From SMAG-U1939 sp036376595 (lineage in GTDB: Bacteria; Chloroflexota; Ktedonobacteria; Ktedonobacterales; JADMIN01), in NCBI GenBank assembly GCA_036376595.1, contig DASVAA010000001.1, positions 1-33,789 on the forward strand: a stretch of 33,789 bases of DNA. Direction: 5' to 3'. The notes beneath the pieces were generated by a model, which was given only the letters and a program-made list of their open reading frames with translations, made no database searches and was not told the origin of the DNA. How positions within the stretch are numbered: position 1 is the first letter of the stretch; each line of letters begins with the position of its first letter. Below are positions 23,684 to 31,473 of the stretch, piece by piece. The translations under genes were made by a program, and so were the position numbers.

Positions 23684-24853
23684 TTATGAAACGGCAACGC
23701 GCGCGTGTGCGCGGATGACCTCGCAGACACGGTCGATCTCGTCCCCGCGCAGCTCGGGGAACATCGGCAGCGAGAGGATGCGCCCGGCGAGTCGCTCGGA
23801 GACCGGCAGCGCGCCTTCGGGTAGCGCGAAGTCGGCGCAGGCCTTTTGCAGGTGCAGCGGCAGCGGATAGTGGATGCCACTGGCGATGCCGGCGGCGGCC
23901 AGCGCCTCTTTGAGCGCGTCGCGCTCGCCGGTCTGGATAACGTAGGTGTAATAGACGTGGTGCGAGCCGGGGCGCTCGTAGGGCGTCTCGACCAGCCCCG
24001 CGGCCACCAGATCGCGCAGCCGCTCGGTGTAGGCGGCGGCGTGGTGGCGGCGGGCGTCGTTCCACTCCTCCAGCCGGCGCAGCTTGATGCGCAGCACTGC
24101 TGCTTGCAGCTCGTCGAGGCGGCTGTTCATGCCGATCAGGTCGTGGTAGTAGCGGACCTTCGAGCCGTGGCTGCGCAGCATGCGCAGGCGCTCGGCCAGC
24201 TCTGGATTGCTGGTGGTGCAGATGCCGGCCTCACCATAGGCGCCGAGGTTCTTGCTGAAGTAGAGACTGAAGGCGGCGAGATCGCCGATGCTGCCGACCC
24301 GTTGGCCCTCGTACGCGGCGCCCTGCGCCTGCGAAGCGTCTTCGATCAGCCACAGCTTGTGCGCGGTGGCGATCGCTTGCAGCGGGGCCATGTCGGCAGC
24401 CTGGCCGAAGAGGTGAACCGGCATCAGCGCGCGGGTGCGCGGCGTGACGGCGGCTGCTGTCTGCTCCACGTCCATCGTCTGGGTGAGGGGGTCCACGTCC
24501 ACGAAGACCGGCCGCGCGCCGGCCATCACGATCGCCTCGACGGTGGCGATGAAGGTATTGGCGACGGTGATCACCTCGTCGCCAGGGCCGACCTCGCAGG
24601 CGCGCAGGGCGAGATAGAGCGCGTCGGTGCCGGAGCCGACGCCGATGCCCTGATCGGCGCCGACATACGCGGCGAACTCGCGCTCAAAGCCCTGCACGTT
24701 GGGGCCGAGGTTGAGCTGCATGCCGCTGAGGGCGGCATCCATCGCGGCGAGCACCTCGTCACGGATGGTGAGGTACTGGCGCCGCAGATCCACCAGCTCG
24801 ATGGGCGGCAGAGCGCGATCGTGGTCAGAGGCGTGGTCGTGGATATCGGACAT
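23684..24853 (-). CDS. DegT/DnrJ/EryC1/StrS family sugar aminotransferase
   Basis: A 389-residue PLP enzyme. Characteristic segments are VDLRRQYLTIRDEV (21-34), LNLGPNVQGFEREFAAYVG (47-65), GVGSGTDALYLALRA, LIEDASQAQGA (D172) and the PLP-lysine motif YFSKNLGAYGEAG (K201), then MNSRLDELQAAVLRIKL. Such enzymes transaminate a keto-nucleotide sugar. The closest pattern is the WbpE/QdtB-type group that makes 3-amino sugars. The Gfo/Idh/MocA gene lies just upstream in the operon, the usual partner producing a 3-keto substrate. ATG 24853 follows GGAG about eleven bases upstream. Product identity is inference. Confidence 0.88.
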   Translation of the reverse strand: MSDIHDHASDHDRALPPIELVDLRRQYLTIRDEVLAAMDAALSGMQLNLGPNVQGFEREFAAYVGADQGIGVGSGTDALYLALRACEVGPGDEVITVANTFIATVEAIVMAGARPVFVDVDPLTQTMDVEQTAAAVTPRTRALMPVHLFGQAADMAPLQAIATAHKLWLIEDASQAQGAAYEGQRVGSIGDLAAFSLYFSKNLGAYGEAGICTTSNPELAERLRMLRSHGSKVRYYHDLIGMNSRLDELQAAVLRIKLRRLEEWNDARRHHAAAYTERLRDLVAAGLVETPYERPGSHHVYYTYVIQTGERDALKEALAAAGIASGIHYPLPLHLQKACADFALPEGALPVSERLAGRILSLPMFPELRGDEIDRVCEVIRAHARVAVS

Positions 24854-24965
24854 GCGGGGTGGCTCCAAAGCTAAGAGAGTGATCGCCGGCTCTTGACAGC
24901 CGGGAGGCGAACGGTACGGCGATGGCATGGGCGAGTGCGAGAGCGAATGTGGTTGGCGGTTGGCT

Positions 24966-26051
24966 TTAGACCTCCACCTCCTGGCCGCCGAGCTTGAGCG
25001 ATTGCTCGATGGCGACCAGCGTGCGCGTGACCGGCAGGCTCCACGCGCCGTCGGTCAGCGGCGTCTCGCCGCTGCGGATGCAGTGCGCGAAGTGCTCGCA
25101 GGCGACGCGCAGCGGCTCGGCGAAGGGGATCGTGGGGATCGTGATCGAGCCGTTGCGGTACGAGAGCTGGAACTCCTCGAAGGTAGTGGAGTGGGCGGGG
25201 TGGTCTACGCCGCGGTCGTAGATGCGAATCTTGTCCTGGTCTACGTCGTCGTAGAGCGCCATCTTGCGGTTGCCGACGAGGGTGAAGCGGCGCACCTTGG
25301 TGGGGTGCAGCCAGCTTACCTGCAGGTGGGCCACGAGGCCGGCGGGCGCGGCGTAGCGCAGGTGGATGTAGACGATGTCTTCGATCCCCGGCGCGACATG
25401 GCTGGCGCCGTCGGCACGGACACTGACCGGATCGGCGTCGAGCAGGTAGCGCAGCATCGAGAGGTCGTGCGGCGCGAGATCCCACACCACGTTGACGTCG
25501 GGGCGGTAGAGGCCGAGGTTGAGGCGCTGGGCATCAATGTAATAGAGCTTGCCCAGCTCGTTGTCGCGCAGCATGCGCCGCAGCTCTTGCACCGCCTGGT
25601 GGTAGAGGAAGGTATAGCCGACCATCAGCGCCAAGCCGCGCTCGCGCGCCAGCGCCACCAGCTCCTCGACCTCCTCCACCGTGACTGCCAGGGGCTTCTC
25701 GACGAAGACATGCTTGCCGGCCAGCAGCGCGGCGCGGGCGAGGGCGAAGTGGGTCTTGACGGGGGTGGCGACGATCACGGCGTCCAGCTCATCGCTGGCG
25801 AACAGCTCCCCCGCATCTTTGGTGAAGCTGAGCCGCGGCCCATTGAACGCCTGGGCAGCCTGGGCGAGACGGCCGGCGTCGAGGTCGGCGACGAAGCGCA
25901 CGGCGCTGTGGGGCATCGCGCCAAGGTTACGCACCAGATGCGGTCCCCAGTAGCCGTAGCCGATGACGCCGAACTGCAGCGTGCGCACTGGCGCATCCTC
26001 CGCGCGCTCGCGCTCCGACAGCGCCGCCGGAGCCATAGCATGTGTGATCAC
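24966..26051 (-). CDS. Gfo/Idh/MocA family oxidoreductase
   Basis: A 361-residue NAD-dependent sugar dehydrogenase with FGVIGYGYWGPHLVRNLG (27-44; Rossmann GxGxxG), DAVIVATPVKTHFALA (90-105), the EKP motif of HVFVEKPLAVT (114-124), and LAPHDLSMLRYLL with the catalytic-type DxxxH region. A GTG at 26051 is used because an AGGGGGGA element lies about nine bases before it; ATG 26036 is an alternative with a much poorer upstream site. With the DegT aminotransferase that follows, it suggests oxidation then transamination of a sugar nucleotide (as in WbpB/WbpE). The UDP-sugar dehydrogenase and acetyltransferase of that pathway are not seen in the window. Confidence 0.85.
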   Translation of the reverse strand: MITHAMAPAALSERERAEDAPVRTLQFGVIGYGYWGPHLVRNLGAMPHSAVRFVADLDAGRLAQAAQAFNGPRLSFTKDAGELFASDELDAVIVATPVKTHFALARAALLAGKHVFVEKPLAVTVEEVEELVALARERGLALMVGYTFLYHQAVQELRRMLRDNELGKLYYIDAQRLNLGLYRPDVNVVWDLAPHDLSMLRYLLDADPVSVRADGASHVAPGIEDIVYIHLRYAAPAGLVAHLQVSWLHPTKVRRFTLVGNRKMALYDDVDQDKIRIYDRGVDHPAHSTTFEEFQLSYRNGSITIPTIPFAEPLRVACEHFAHCIRSGETPLTDGAWSLPVTRTLVAIEQSLKLGGQEVEV

Positions 26052-26154
26052 GTCTCGTCCCCCCTCACCCAAACGGTCAAATACGCCGGCCCGCAAGCCA
26101 AGCCCGCAGTCCATCCACACCACATCCTCCACCCGATCCGTGCCCAGCGCTCGG

Positions 26155-26964
26155 CTAGCCGCCGCCGCGCAGCACGGCGGGCACCGTCAGCACGATCAGC
26201 TTGAGGTCTTCGAGCAGCGACTGGCGCCGCAGGTAGGCCACATCCATTTCGATCATCTCGTCGAAGGTGACGCGGCTGCGGCCGTAGACCTGCCAGGTGC
26301 CGGTGACGCCCGGCTTGCCGGCCAGGCGCCGCATATCACTCGGCCTGTAGAGCGCGACCTCGTAGGCCAGCGGCGGGCGCGGTCCAACGAGGCTCATCTC
26401 GCCGCGCAGCACATTGATGAACTGCGGCAGCTCGTCGAGGCTGGTCTTGCGGATGAAGCGACCCACGCGGGTGATGCGGGGGTCGGCGGAGAGCTTGTAG
26501 CGGCTGGTGGCGCTGGTTTCGTCGAGCGCCTGGCCATCCATGAAGCGCCTGATGGCATCGCGGTGGACCGCGTCGTCGTTGTTGACGAACATCGAGCGGA
26601 ACTTGAGCATCTCGAACTCGGCGCCATCCAGCCCGACGCGCTTCTGGCGGAAGAAGATGGGGCCGGGGGAATCCAGCTTGATCGCTACCGCCACCACCGC
26701 CATCAGCAGGCTCAGCGGAATCAGCAGCAGCACAGTGCCCACCAGGTCGAGCACGCGCTTGGCGCGCAGGTAGCCGGGGCTGAACGAAATCTCTGGACGT
26801 GCGGGCGCTGTGACCGCTACCATACGCACACCCTCCTCAAAACCCATCGCGAACACGTTTGCCAGAGCTGCCACTTCTGTATTGTCTTGCCGGGCGGTGA
26901 ATATCGAGTGCGCAAGGCGATGGAGAAGCGATGCAGAAGTGGCGTGGTCAGCCGAGGTGTCCAT
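26155..26964 (-). CDS. Polyprenyl-phosphate sugar-1-phosphate transferase (initiating glycosyltransferase)
   Basis: A 269-residue monotopic enzyme that loads the first sugar-1-phosphate onto undecaprenyl phosphate. Signature elements: KRVLDL (69-74) before a hydrophobic reentrant helix (about 74-95), SPGPIFFRQKRVGLDG (99-114), FKFRSM-like MLKFRSM (119-125), TSLDELPQFINVLRGEMSLVGPRPPL (catalytic pair D177/E178) and KPGVTGTWQVYGRS (217-230). It lacks the N-terminal CoA-binding or multi-helix extension of WbaP, having only about 60 extra N-terminal residues. ATG 26964 has GGGAGG nine bases upstream and overlaps the FemAB-like gene by 17 bp. Confidence 0.92.
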   Translation of the reverse strand: MDTSADHATSASLLHRLAHSIFTARQDNTEVAALANVFAMGFEEGVRMVAVTAPARPEISFSPGYLRAKRVLDLVGTVLLLIPLSLLMAVVAVAIKLDSPGPIFFRQKRVGLDGAEFEMLKFRSMFVNNDDAVHRDAIRRFMDGQALDETSATSRYKLSADPRITRVGRFIRKTSLDELPQFINVLRGEMSLVGPRPPLAYEVALYRPSDMRRLAGKPGVTGTWQVYGRSRVTFDEMIEMDVAYLRRQSLLEDLKLIVLTVPAVLRGGG

Positions 26965-27988
26965 AGAGCTGGCCTCCCACCGTGTCGGCCACCGCCAGCG
27001 GCAGCCGCCGCCAGCAGCTCGTCGCCAGGCGGAACTTCCAACTGCGCTCCGAGGTGGTCGCCAGCCCCCGCAGCGCGGGGAAGTAGTAGTAGGTCAGCGG
27101 CTCCAGCGTCGCGCCCCAGCCGCGCTTGAACTGCATCAGCCCCTCGTTGTCGCGCGCCGTGCGGCCCATATCGAGCGTCGCGTAGCCGGCGGCGGCGGCG
27201 CGCTCGATGGCCTCCCACATGAGCAGGTTATTGGGGCCGTGGGCCAGCGCGCGCGGATCGGAGGCGCCGTAGGCGTAGCGCAGCGTGTCGCCGGCACCGA
27301 AGAGCACCATCCCCGCGACCACTTGATCGTCAATCTCGGCCAGCAGCACCCGCAGGGTGCCGTCGGCGGCGAAGGTCTGCCACAATGCGCGGAAGTAGCG
27401 CCAGGGCTGTGCCGGCATGCCGTGCTTGCGGCAGCGGGTCAGCAGGTGCAGCCGATGGTAGGCGAGCATGTCGTCGAGGCTCGCGGCTGCGCGCACGGTG
27501 ACGCCGGCCTTGCGCGCCTTCTTGACCTGGCGCTGCACCGGCTTGTGCAGGGCATCCCACGCCGCGCTGGGGCCGCCCGCGAGTGGCACCAGCCAGCGCA
27601 CGTACAGCTCGCTGGCGGCGAAGTCGCCGCGCGCGGCGAGTGTCTCGTTGGGACCGGTGCGCAGCTCCAGGTATTTGGCGCCCTCGTGGCGTGCCAGCGC
27701 GACGGCATGATCCACTAGCTCAGAGGCCGCGCGGTCGTCATCGGCGAGCAGCGGCGCGGAGTCGCTGAAGGGCACGGAGACGAGGCGCCGGCCGGTGAGG
27801 GGACTGCGCAGGAGGCAGAGCGGCAGCAGACCGCGAATCGCACCGCCGGCATCGGCGACGGTGAGCGGGATAGCCTCGTAGCCGTAGACCTGCCGCAGCA
27901 GATCGAGCCAGGCGGGCTGGCAGGCGAGGGAGCCGGTGCCCCGGTCGCGCGCGTAGGTCCGCCAATCGGTGTCGCGTGTCGCGATCAT
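26948..27988 (-). CDS. FemAB/GNAT-fold acyltransferase-like protein
   Basis: A 346-residue protein of the FemAB-like (GNAT acetyltransferase-6) group, with two GNAT-type folds. Visible elements are the opening ACQPAWLDLLRQVYGYEA (22-39), a central HKPVQRQVKKARKAGV (147-162), and LAEIDDQVVAGMVLFGAGDTLRYAYGAS followed by LMWEAIERAAAAGYATLDMGRTA and GLMQFKRGWGA. Such proteins attach amino acids or acyl groups, and related ones sit in exosortase/PEP-CTERM-type exopolysaccharide loci. It is the first gene of the minus block, with GGAGGGAGG directly before ATG 27988. Its stop lies inside the start of the sugar-transferase gene (17-bp overlap), so both are probably translated together. Substrate not predictable. 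Confidence 0.8.
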   Translation of the reverse strand: MIATRDTDWRTYARDRGTGSLACQPAWLDLLRQVYGYEAIPLTVADAGGAIRGLLPLCLLRSPLTGRRLVSVPFSDSAPLLADDDRAASELVDHAVALARHEGAKYLELRTGPNETLAARGDFAASELYVRWLVPLAGGPSAAWDALHKPVQRQVKKARKAGVTVRAAASLDDMLAYHRLHLLTRCRKHGMPAQPWRYFRALWQTFAADGTLRVLLAEIDDQVVAGMVLFGAGDTLRYAYGASDPRALAHGPNNLLMWEAIERAAAAGYATLDMGRTARDNEGLMQFKRGWGATLEPLTYYYFPALRGLATTSERSWKFRLATSCWRRLPLAVADTVGGQLYGHLG

Positions 27989-28274
27989 GCGCCTCCCTCC
28001 ACACTGCCCCGCACCGCACTACCCAAGCACTACCGCAGCCGCCACCACAGTCGCTCTCGCCTGCGCTTTCGTTCAGCGTAGCGCAGCTTCGTGGGCATGT
28101 AGTGATGGGGCAGGTGGAGATTTCGTCACGGCTTCACACGCGGTCGCATCGAGCAGCCGGTGGCGCAGAGCGTCGCCAGCGTGTAACCTGAGACCGTATC
28201 GTGTTGCGCGCCGCATTCTGACATCTGGCGACCACGTGGGGCAAACGGGCGTAACTTGAAGGGGGCAGTAGACG

Positions 28275-28520
28275 ATGGGCGCGCTCGACGCGGAGAACGG
28301 CACGGTGGCGGATGACACCGGCGAGGTGGGGGATCGCCCAATACGGATGCACCTCTCGGTGCCGCTGCCGTGCGGTATGGGCGGTTGCCGCCGGCCGGCC
28401 AGCGAGGCGCTGGCGGAGCCGGACCCGGCGTGCCCCGGCGCGTGGGTGCTGCTGCCCATTTGCCCGGTCTGTGGCGCCGACGCGCAGGCCGGTGCGCGCA
28501 GGATCGCAACGAGCGGCTGA
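28275..28520 (+). CDS. Small Cys-rich protein, possible zinc-binding
   Basis: An 81-residue frame on the plus strand with AAGGGGGG-type ribosome site ten bases before ATG 28275. Five cysteines cluster as C33-x4-C38, C53 and C63-x2-C66 (PCGMGGCRRPAS, LLPICPVCGADA), a spacing that could bind zinc. The first 25 residues are acidic and low-complexity. I do not recognise a family. It lies between the divergent FemAB-like gene and the convergent HlyD-like gene. Its TGA (28518-28520) sits inside a large inverted repeat. It could also be a chance open frame in GC-rich DNA, but the Cys pattern and start signal argue for a gene. Confidence 0.5.
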   Translation: MGALDAENGTVADDTGEVGDRPIRMHLSVPLPCGMGGCRRPASEALAEPDPACPGAWVLLPICPVCGADAQAGARRIATSG

Positions 28521-28551
28521 CGGCGCGGGCAGCCGCTCGTTGCGATCCTGC
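28498..28551. terminator. Perfect 22-bp inverted repeat, likely bidirectional terminator
   Basis: Arms 28498-28519 and 28530-28551 are perfectly complementary over 22 bp with a 10-nt loop (acggcgcggg). The left arm contains the stop codon of the Cys-rich ORF, and the right arm ends 9 bp before the stop of the HlyD-like gene. A long stem shared between convergent genes is the expected shape of a bidirectional terminator; no long T-tract is present. Confidence 0.65.
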
Positions 28552-28560
28552 CGCACGCCA

Positions 28561-30048
28561 TCAATGTGTGACGACGGGCGTGGGGGTCGGAATTTGCACC
28601 GGGCTGTTGGTCTGGCCGGCGACGATCTTCGTGCCTAACGAGGGGCCTTGCAGCAGCTCGTACATCTTGCCGTCGGTGAGGCCAAGGACGACCGGCACCG
28701 CGACCCACGTGTTGTTGGTGTACTGGAGCAGGTAGGCCGGCACCGGGTTGACCTGGGCGCTGAGATTGCCCTCGTCTTGCAGCGCCGTCACCATGTCGCG
28801 GGCCTTGCTGAGCGCGGACGTGACCTGCTTCTTGCTGAGGAAGCCGCCATGTTTGGGGTCGCTGGCCGCGGCGGCGAAGCGCACGGCGCTGGCCGGCACC
28901 AGGTCCACGCCGATGGCCTGATTGGTGATGATCGTCGCGCTGGCCGACATGCCGGGCAGCAGGTTGGCGCCGTTGACACTGTTCATATCAATGTCGATCG
29001 TCACGGGGTAATAGAGCACGCCGCCGCTGGCCTGGCCTGTGGGCGCGACGCTTGCCACCGAGCCGTGGTACGTCTGCTTGCCGGAGGCAGGCACGATGAT
29101 CGTGACGGTCTGCCCCTTCTGCACGCCGGAGATATTGGCGACGCTGACGTTGGCCTTCACCTGGATCGCGCCCAGGTCGGCGATGCGGATGAAGGGCGTG
29201 TCGCTCTTGCCGGCGGTGCTGCCGACGCTGCCGTAGATCGCGTCCACGGTGCCATCATGCGGGGCGGTGAGCACGGCGCCGTCGAGGTTATCCTGCGCGG
29301 TCTGCACGGCCGTCTGCGCCACCGAAACCGCGGCCTGCGTCTCGTTGACGGCGGCCTGGGCGGCGGCGTTCTGATTGTCGGCGGCGGCCTGGGCGGCGGC
29401 GTACTGGTCCTGCGCGTTCTGGATACACGACGTTCTGCCCCCGCAACCCGTGATCGCCGACTGCTCCTGGTCATAGGCCAGGGTGAGCTGGGCGTCGGTC
29501 AGGGCCTGCACCTTGTTGAGATTGGCGTTGGCGTCGTCGGATTTGGTCTGTGCGGCGGTGAGTGCCGCCTGGGCCTGATTGAGCGCATCCTGGAGCTGCG
29601 TGGTGTCGAGCTTGGCGAGCGTCTGGCCCTCGGTCACGGTGTCGCCGACGCTGACGTCGATCTCGGCGACGGTGCCGCTGCCCGCGAAGTTGGTATCGTA
29701 GACGGCGCTCTGCAGCGCGCCCGAGCCAGGGACGGAGATGGTCAGGTTGCCCTGCGTGACGCGCGCGTAGACCACCTGCGGCGTGAAGTGCTGCACCAGC
29801 GCGACGGTGACGCCCGCCAGCAGGACGACGAGCAACAGCGCCGCGGTGAGTAACAGCCGGCGACGCTGGGCGAAGGCACGCGCGGCGGGACCGCGCTCGC
29901 GCAGTGCGGCGAGGGTGCGCGGCGCACGCCAGAAGCGCGGGCGCCGCGGTGGGGAGAGCGGCTCCCGTACCAGCTCGTCCTGTTCGCTCTCCAGCTCGTT
30001 GGCCACTTGAGTCCTCACCTGCTCGGTTTCGTGGTCAGCCTCCGACAT
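28561..30048 (-). CDS. HlyD/RND-type membrane fusion protein (efflux adaptor)
   Basis: A 495-residue adaptor with a cytoplasmic acidic N-terminus, one transmembrane helix (about 65-86), a biotinyl-lipoyl-like half (FAGSGTVAEIDVSVGDTVTEGQTLAKLD, in two parts at 121-148), a long Ala/Gln-rich coiled-coil hairpin (about 150-253), the second lipoyl half (LTAPHDGTVDAIYGSVGS, 260-277) and beta-barrel segments. A CGGRTSC pair (C202, C208) inside the hairpin tip is unusual. ATG 30048 follows AGGAGG at good spacing; GTG 30057 is too close to it. The usual MacB-type ABC partner is not in the window. It may serve a transporter encoded elsewhere. It is not clearly linked to the glycan genes. Confidence 0.82.
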   Translation of the reverse strand: MSEADHETEQVRTQVANELESEQDELVREPLSPPRRPRFWRAPRTLAALRERGPAARAFAQRRRLLLTAALLLVVLLAGVTVALVQHFTPQVVYARVTQGNLTISVPGSGALQSAVYDTNFAGSGTVAEIDVSVGDTVTEGQTLAKLDTTQLQDALNQAQAALTAAQTKSDDANANLNKVQALTDAQLTLAYDQEQSAITGCGGRTSCIQNAQDQYAAAQAAADNQNAAAQAAVNETQAAVSVAQTAVQTAQDNLDGAVLTAPHDGTVDAIYGSVGSTAGKSDTPFIRIADLGAIQVKANVSVANISGVQKGQTVTIIVPASGKQTYHGSVASVAPTGQASGGVLYYPVTIDIDMNSVNGANLLPGMSASATIITNQAIGVDLVPASAVRFAAAASDPKHGGFLSKKQVTSALSKARDMVTALQDEGNLSAQVNPVPAYLLQYTNNTWVAVPVVLGLTDGKMYELLQGPSLGTKIVAGQTNSPVQIPTPTPVVTH

Positions 30049-30581
30049 CGCCGCCACCCCTCCTGCGACACACGCCCATCACGCCTGACGCACGGCTTCA
30101 AGAACCGTACCGCAGCGTCGCGTCCCATAACCGGCCCATTTGGCACCCGTCCACCGTCGCTGGCGTCCGTTCTCTCAGTACAGACGCGCGAGCGCGCGCT
30201 CCAGTACAGCGCGCGGACTATCGCCGCCGCGCGGCGAAGCTGCGCGGTTGCGAGACGCGGACCGCCGGACTCTGGCATGGTAGCACACTCATGTGCGCAA
30301 GGGGAGATGGACGTAGGACTGTCGCGGTTGGCATGGAATCCGCGGTCGCTTCCCGCGCGCAGCCAGCGGTTGAAACCGCGCCTGGAGGACATTCCGCCAC
30401 GAAACCCGCCGTCGCGGGTTCGGGACGGACTGACGGCGAGCGGAAGTCCGGGGCTGGCGGAGCGGCTGTGTTACACACGAGCGGACTTCCAGGACCCGCA
30501 CCACCTGACGGCCTCGGGCGCGATCAAGTTCTCGGCGTGGGCGGCACGGTCGATCGTGGCCTCGGCGCGGGCCGGAAGCGT
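30049..30581. other. Long non-coding region with several short hairpins
   Basis: About 530 bp between the HlyD-like gene and the HAD phosphatase gene. I see no convincing gene. The right half holds gcggttgaaaccgc (30366-30379), aacccgc/gcgggtt (30403-30420) and a ggaagtcc/ggacttcc pair around 30440-30490. These resemble dispersed intergenic repeats. The left part should contain the promoter of the HlyD-like gene, but no good -10/-35 pair is clear. Confidence 0.6.
30366..30420. repeat. Two adjacent small hairpins
   Basis: A 6-bp inverted block with two-base centre at 30366-30379 and a 7-bp stem with cgtc loop at 30403-30420, 23 bp apart. Such paired GC hairpins are typical of REP-like sequences in GC-rich bacteria. 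Genome-wide copy number is unknown. Confidence 0.5.
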
Positions 30582-31361
30582 CTAGCGCGCGAGATCAGCC
30601 ACCGACTCGACGATCAGTGTCGGCCGGTAGGGGAAGCGCGGCACGTCTTCGCGCGCGGTGACGCCGGTGAGCACGAGCACGGTGCGCATGCCCGCCTCGG
30701 TGCCGGCGCGGATGTCGGTATCCATGCGGTCGCCGATCATGACGGTGGTCTCGGAGTGCGCGCCCAGGCGGCGCAGGGCGGCGCGCATCATCAGCGGGTT
30801 GGGCTTGCCGACGAAGTAGGGCCGCACGCCGGTGGCCTCGGCGATCAGCGCGGCGACGGCGCCGGTGGCCGGCACCAGACCCCCTTCGCCGGGTCCCACG
30901 GCGTCGGGGTTGGTGGCGAGAAAGCGCGCGCCGCCGGCGATTAGCCGCACGGCCTGGGTGATGCGCTGGTAGCTGTAGGCGGTGGTCTCGCCGAGCACGA
31001 CGTATTCGGGCTGGAGATCGGTGAGGATATAGCCGGCGTCGTGCAGCGCGGTGGTTAAACCAGCCTCGCCAATGGCGAAGGCGGTGCCGCCCGGCGCCTG
31101 GCGCTGGAGGAACTGCGCGGTGGCGAGCGCCGAGGTGAAGAGCTCGTCTGGCTCGACGTGCAGGCCAAGCCGCCCCAGCCGCACCTGAAGGTCGCGCGGG
31201 GTGTAGAGCGAGTTGTTGGTGAGGATCAGGAAGGGGATGCCGTGCTGCCGCAGCCGCGCGATGAACTCGTCGGCGCCGGGAACAAGCTGCGGGCCGCGGA
31301 TGAGCACGCCGTCCATGTCCATCAGATAGGCGCTGACCGGGTCGTCGCCGGGGATTGTCAT
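30582..31361 (-). CDS. HAD-IIA family phosphatase (NagD-like)
   Basis: A 259-residue phosphohydrolase. Motif I is YLMDMDGVLIRG (12-23; D15 and D17), motif II FLILTNNS (T48), motif III FVGKPNPLMM (K186) and motif IV VMIGDRMDTDI (207-217; D211, D216). The C2 cap carries the NagD-type stretch QPEYVVLGET. Substrates of the family are sugar phosphates, nucleoside monophosphates or 4-nitrophenyl phosphate. ATG 31361 has GGAGG six bases upstream, better than GTG 31397. It probably forms its own unit, separated by 112 bp from the gene upstream. Confidence 0.9.
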   Translation of the reverse strand: MTIPGDDPVSAYLMDMDGVLIRGPQLVPGADEFIARLRQHGIPFLILTNNSLYTPRDLQVRLGRLGLHVEPDELFTSALATAQFLQRQAPGGTAFAIGEAGLTTALHDAGYILTDLQPEYVVLGETTAYSYQRITQAVRLIAGGARFLATNPDAVGPGEGGLVPATGAVAALIAEATGVRPYFVGKPNPLMMRAALRRLGAHSETTVMIGDRMDTDIRAGTEAGMRTVLVLTGVTAREDVPRFPYRPTLIVESVADLAR

Positions 31362-31440
31362 GTCGCCTCCACAGGTGATTTTTTCGCTGGTGTTCACCGC
31401 AGAGCATAGCAGGGCCGCGTGGATATGAGGGTATCAGGGA

Positions 31441-31462
31441 CGTGGCAATGAGGCGGGCCACG
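31441..31462 (-). terminator. Weak hairpin after the six-cysteine protein gene
   Basis: Arms cgtggc (31441-31446) and gccacg (31457-31462) pair around a 10-nt loop just past the stop at 31474 on the minus strand. Short and without a T-tract, so only suggestive. Confidence 0.25.
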
Positions 31463-31473
31463 CGACGACAGCG

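Noticed and set aside
30007..30585. An open frame on the plus strand between HlyD-like and HAD genes
   Set aside because: Its translation is low-complexity, it overlaps hairpin repeats, and it has no good ribosome site or family similarity I can see.
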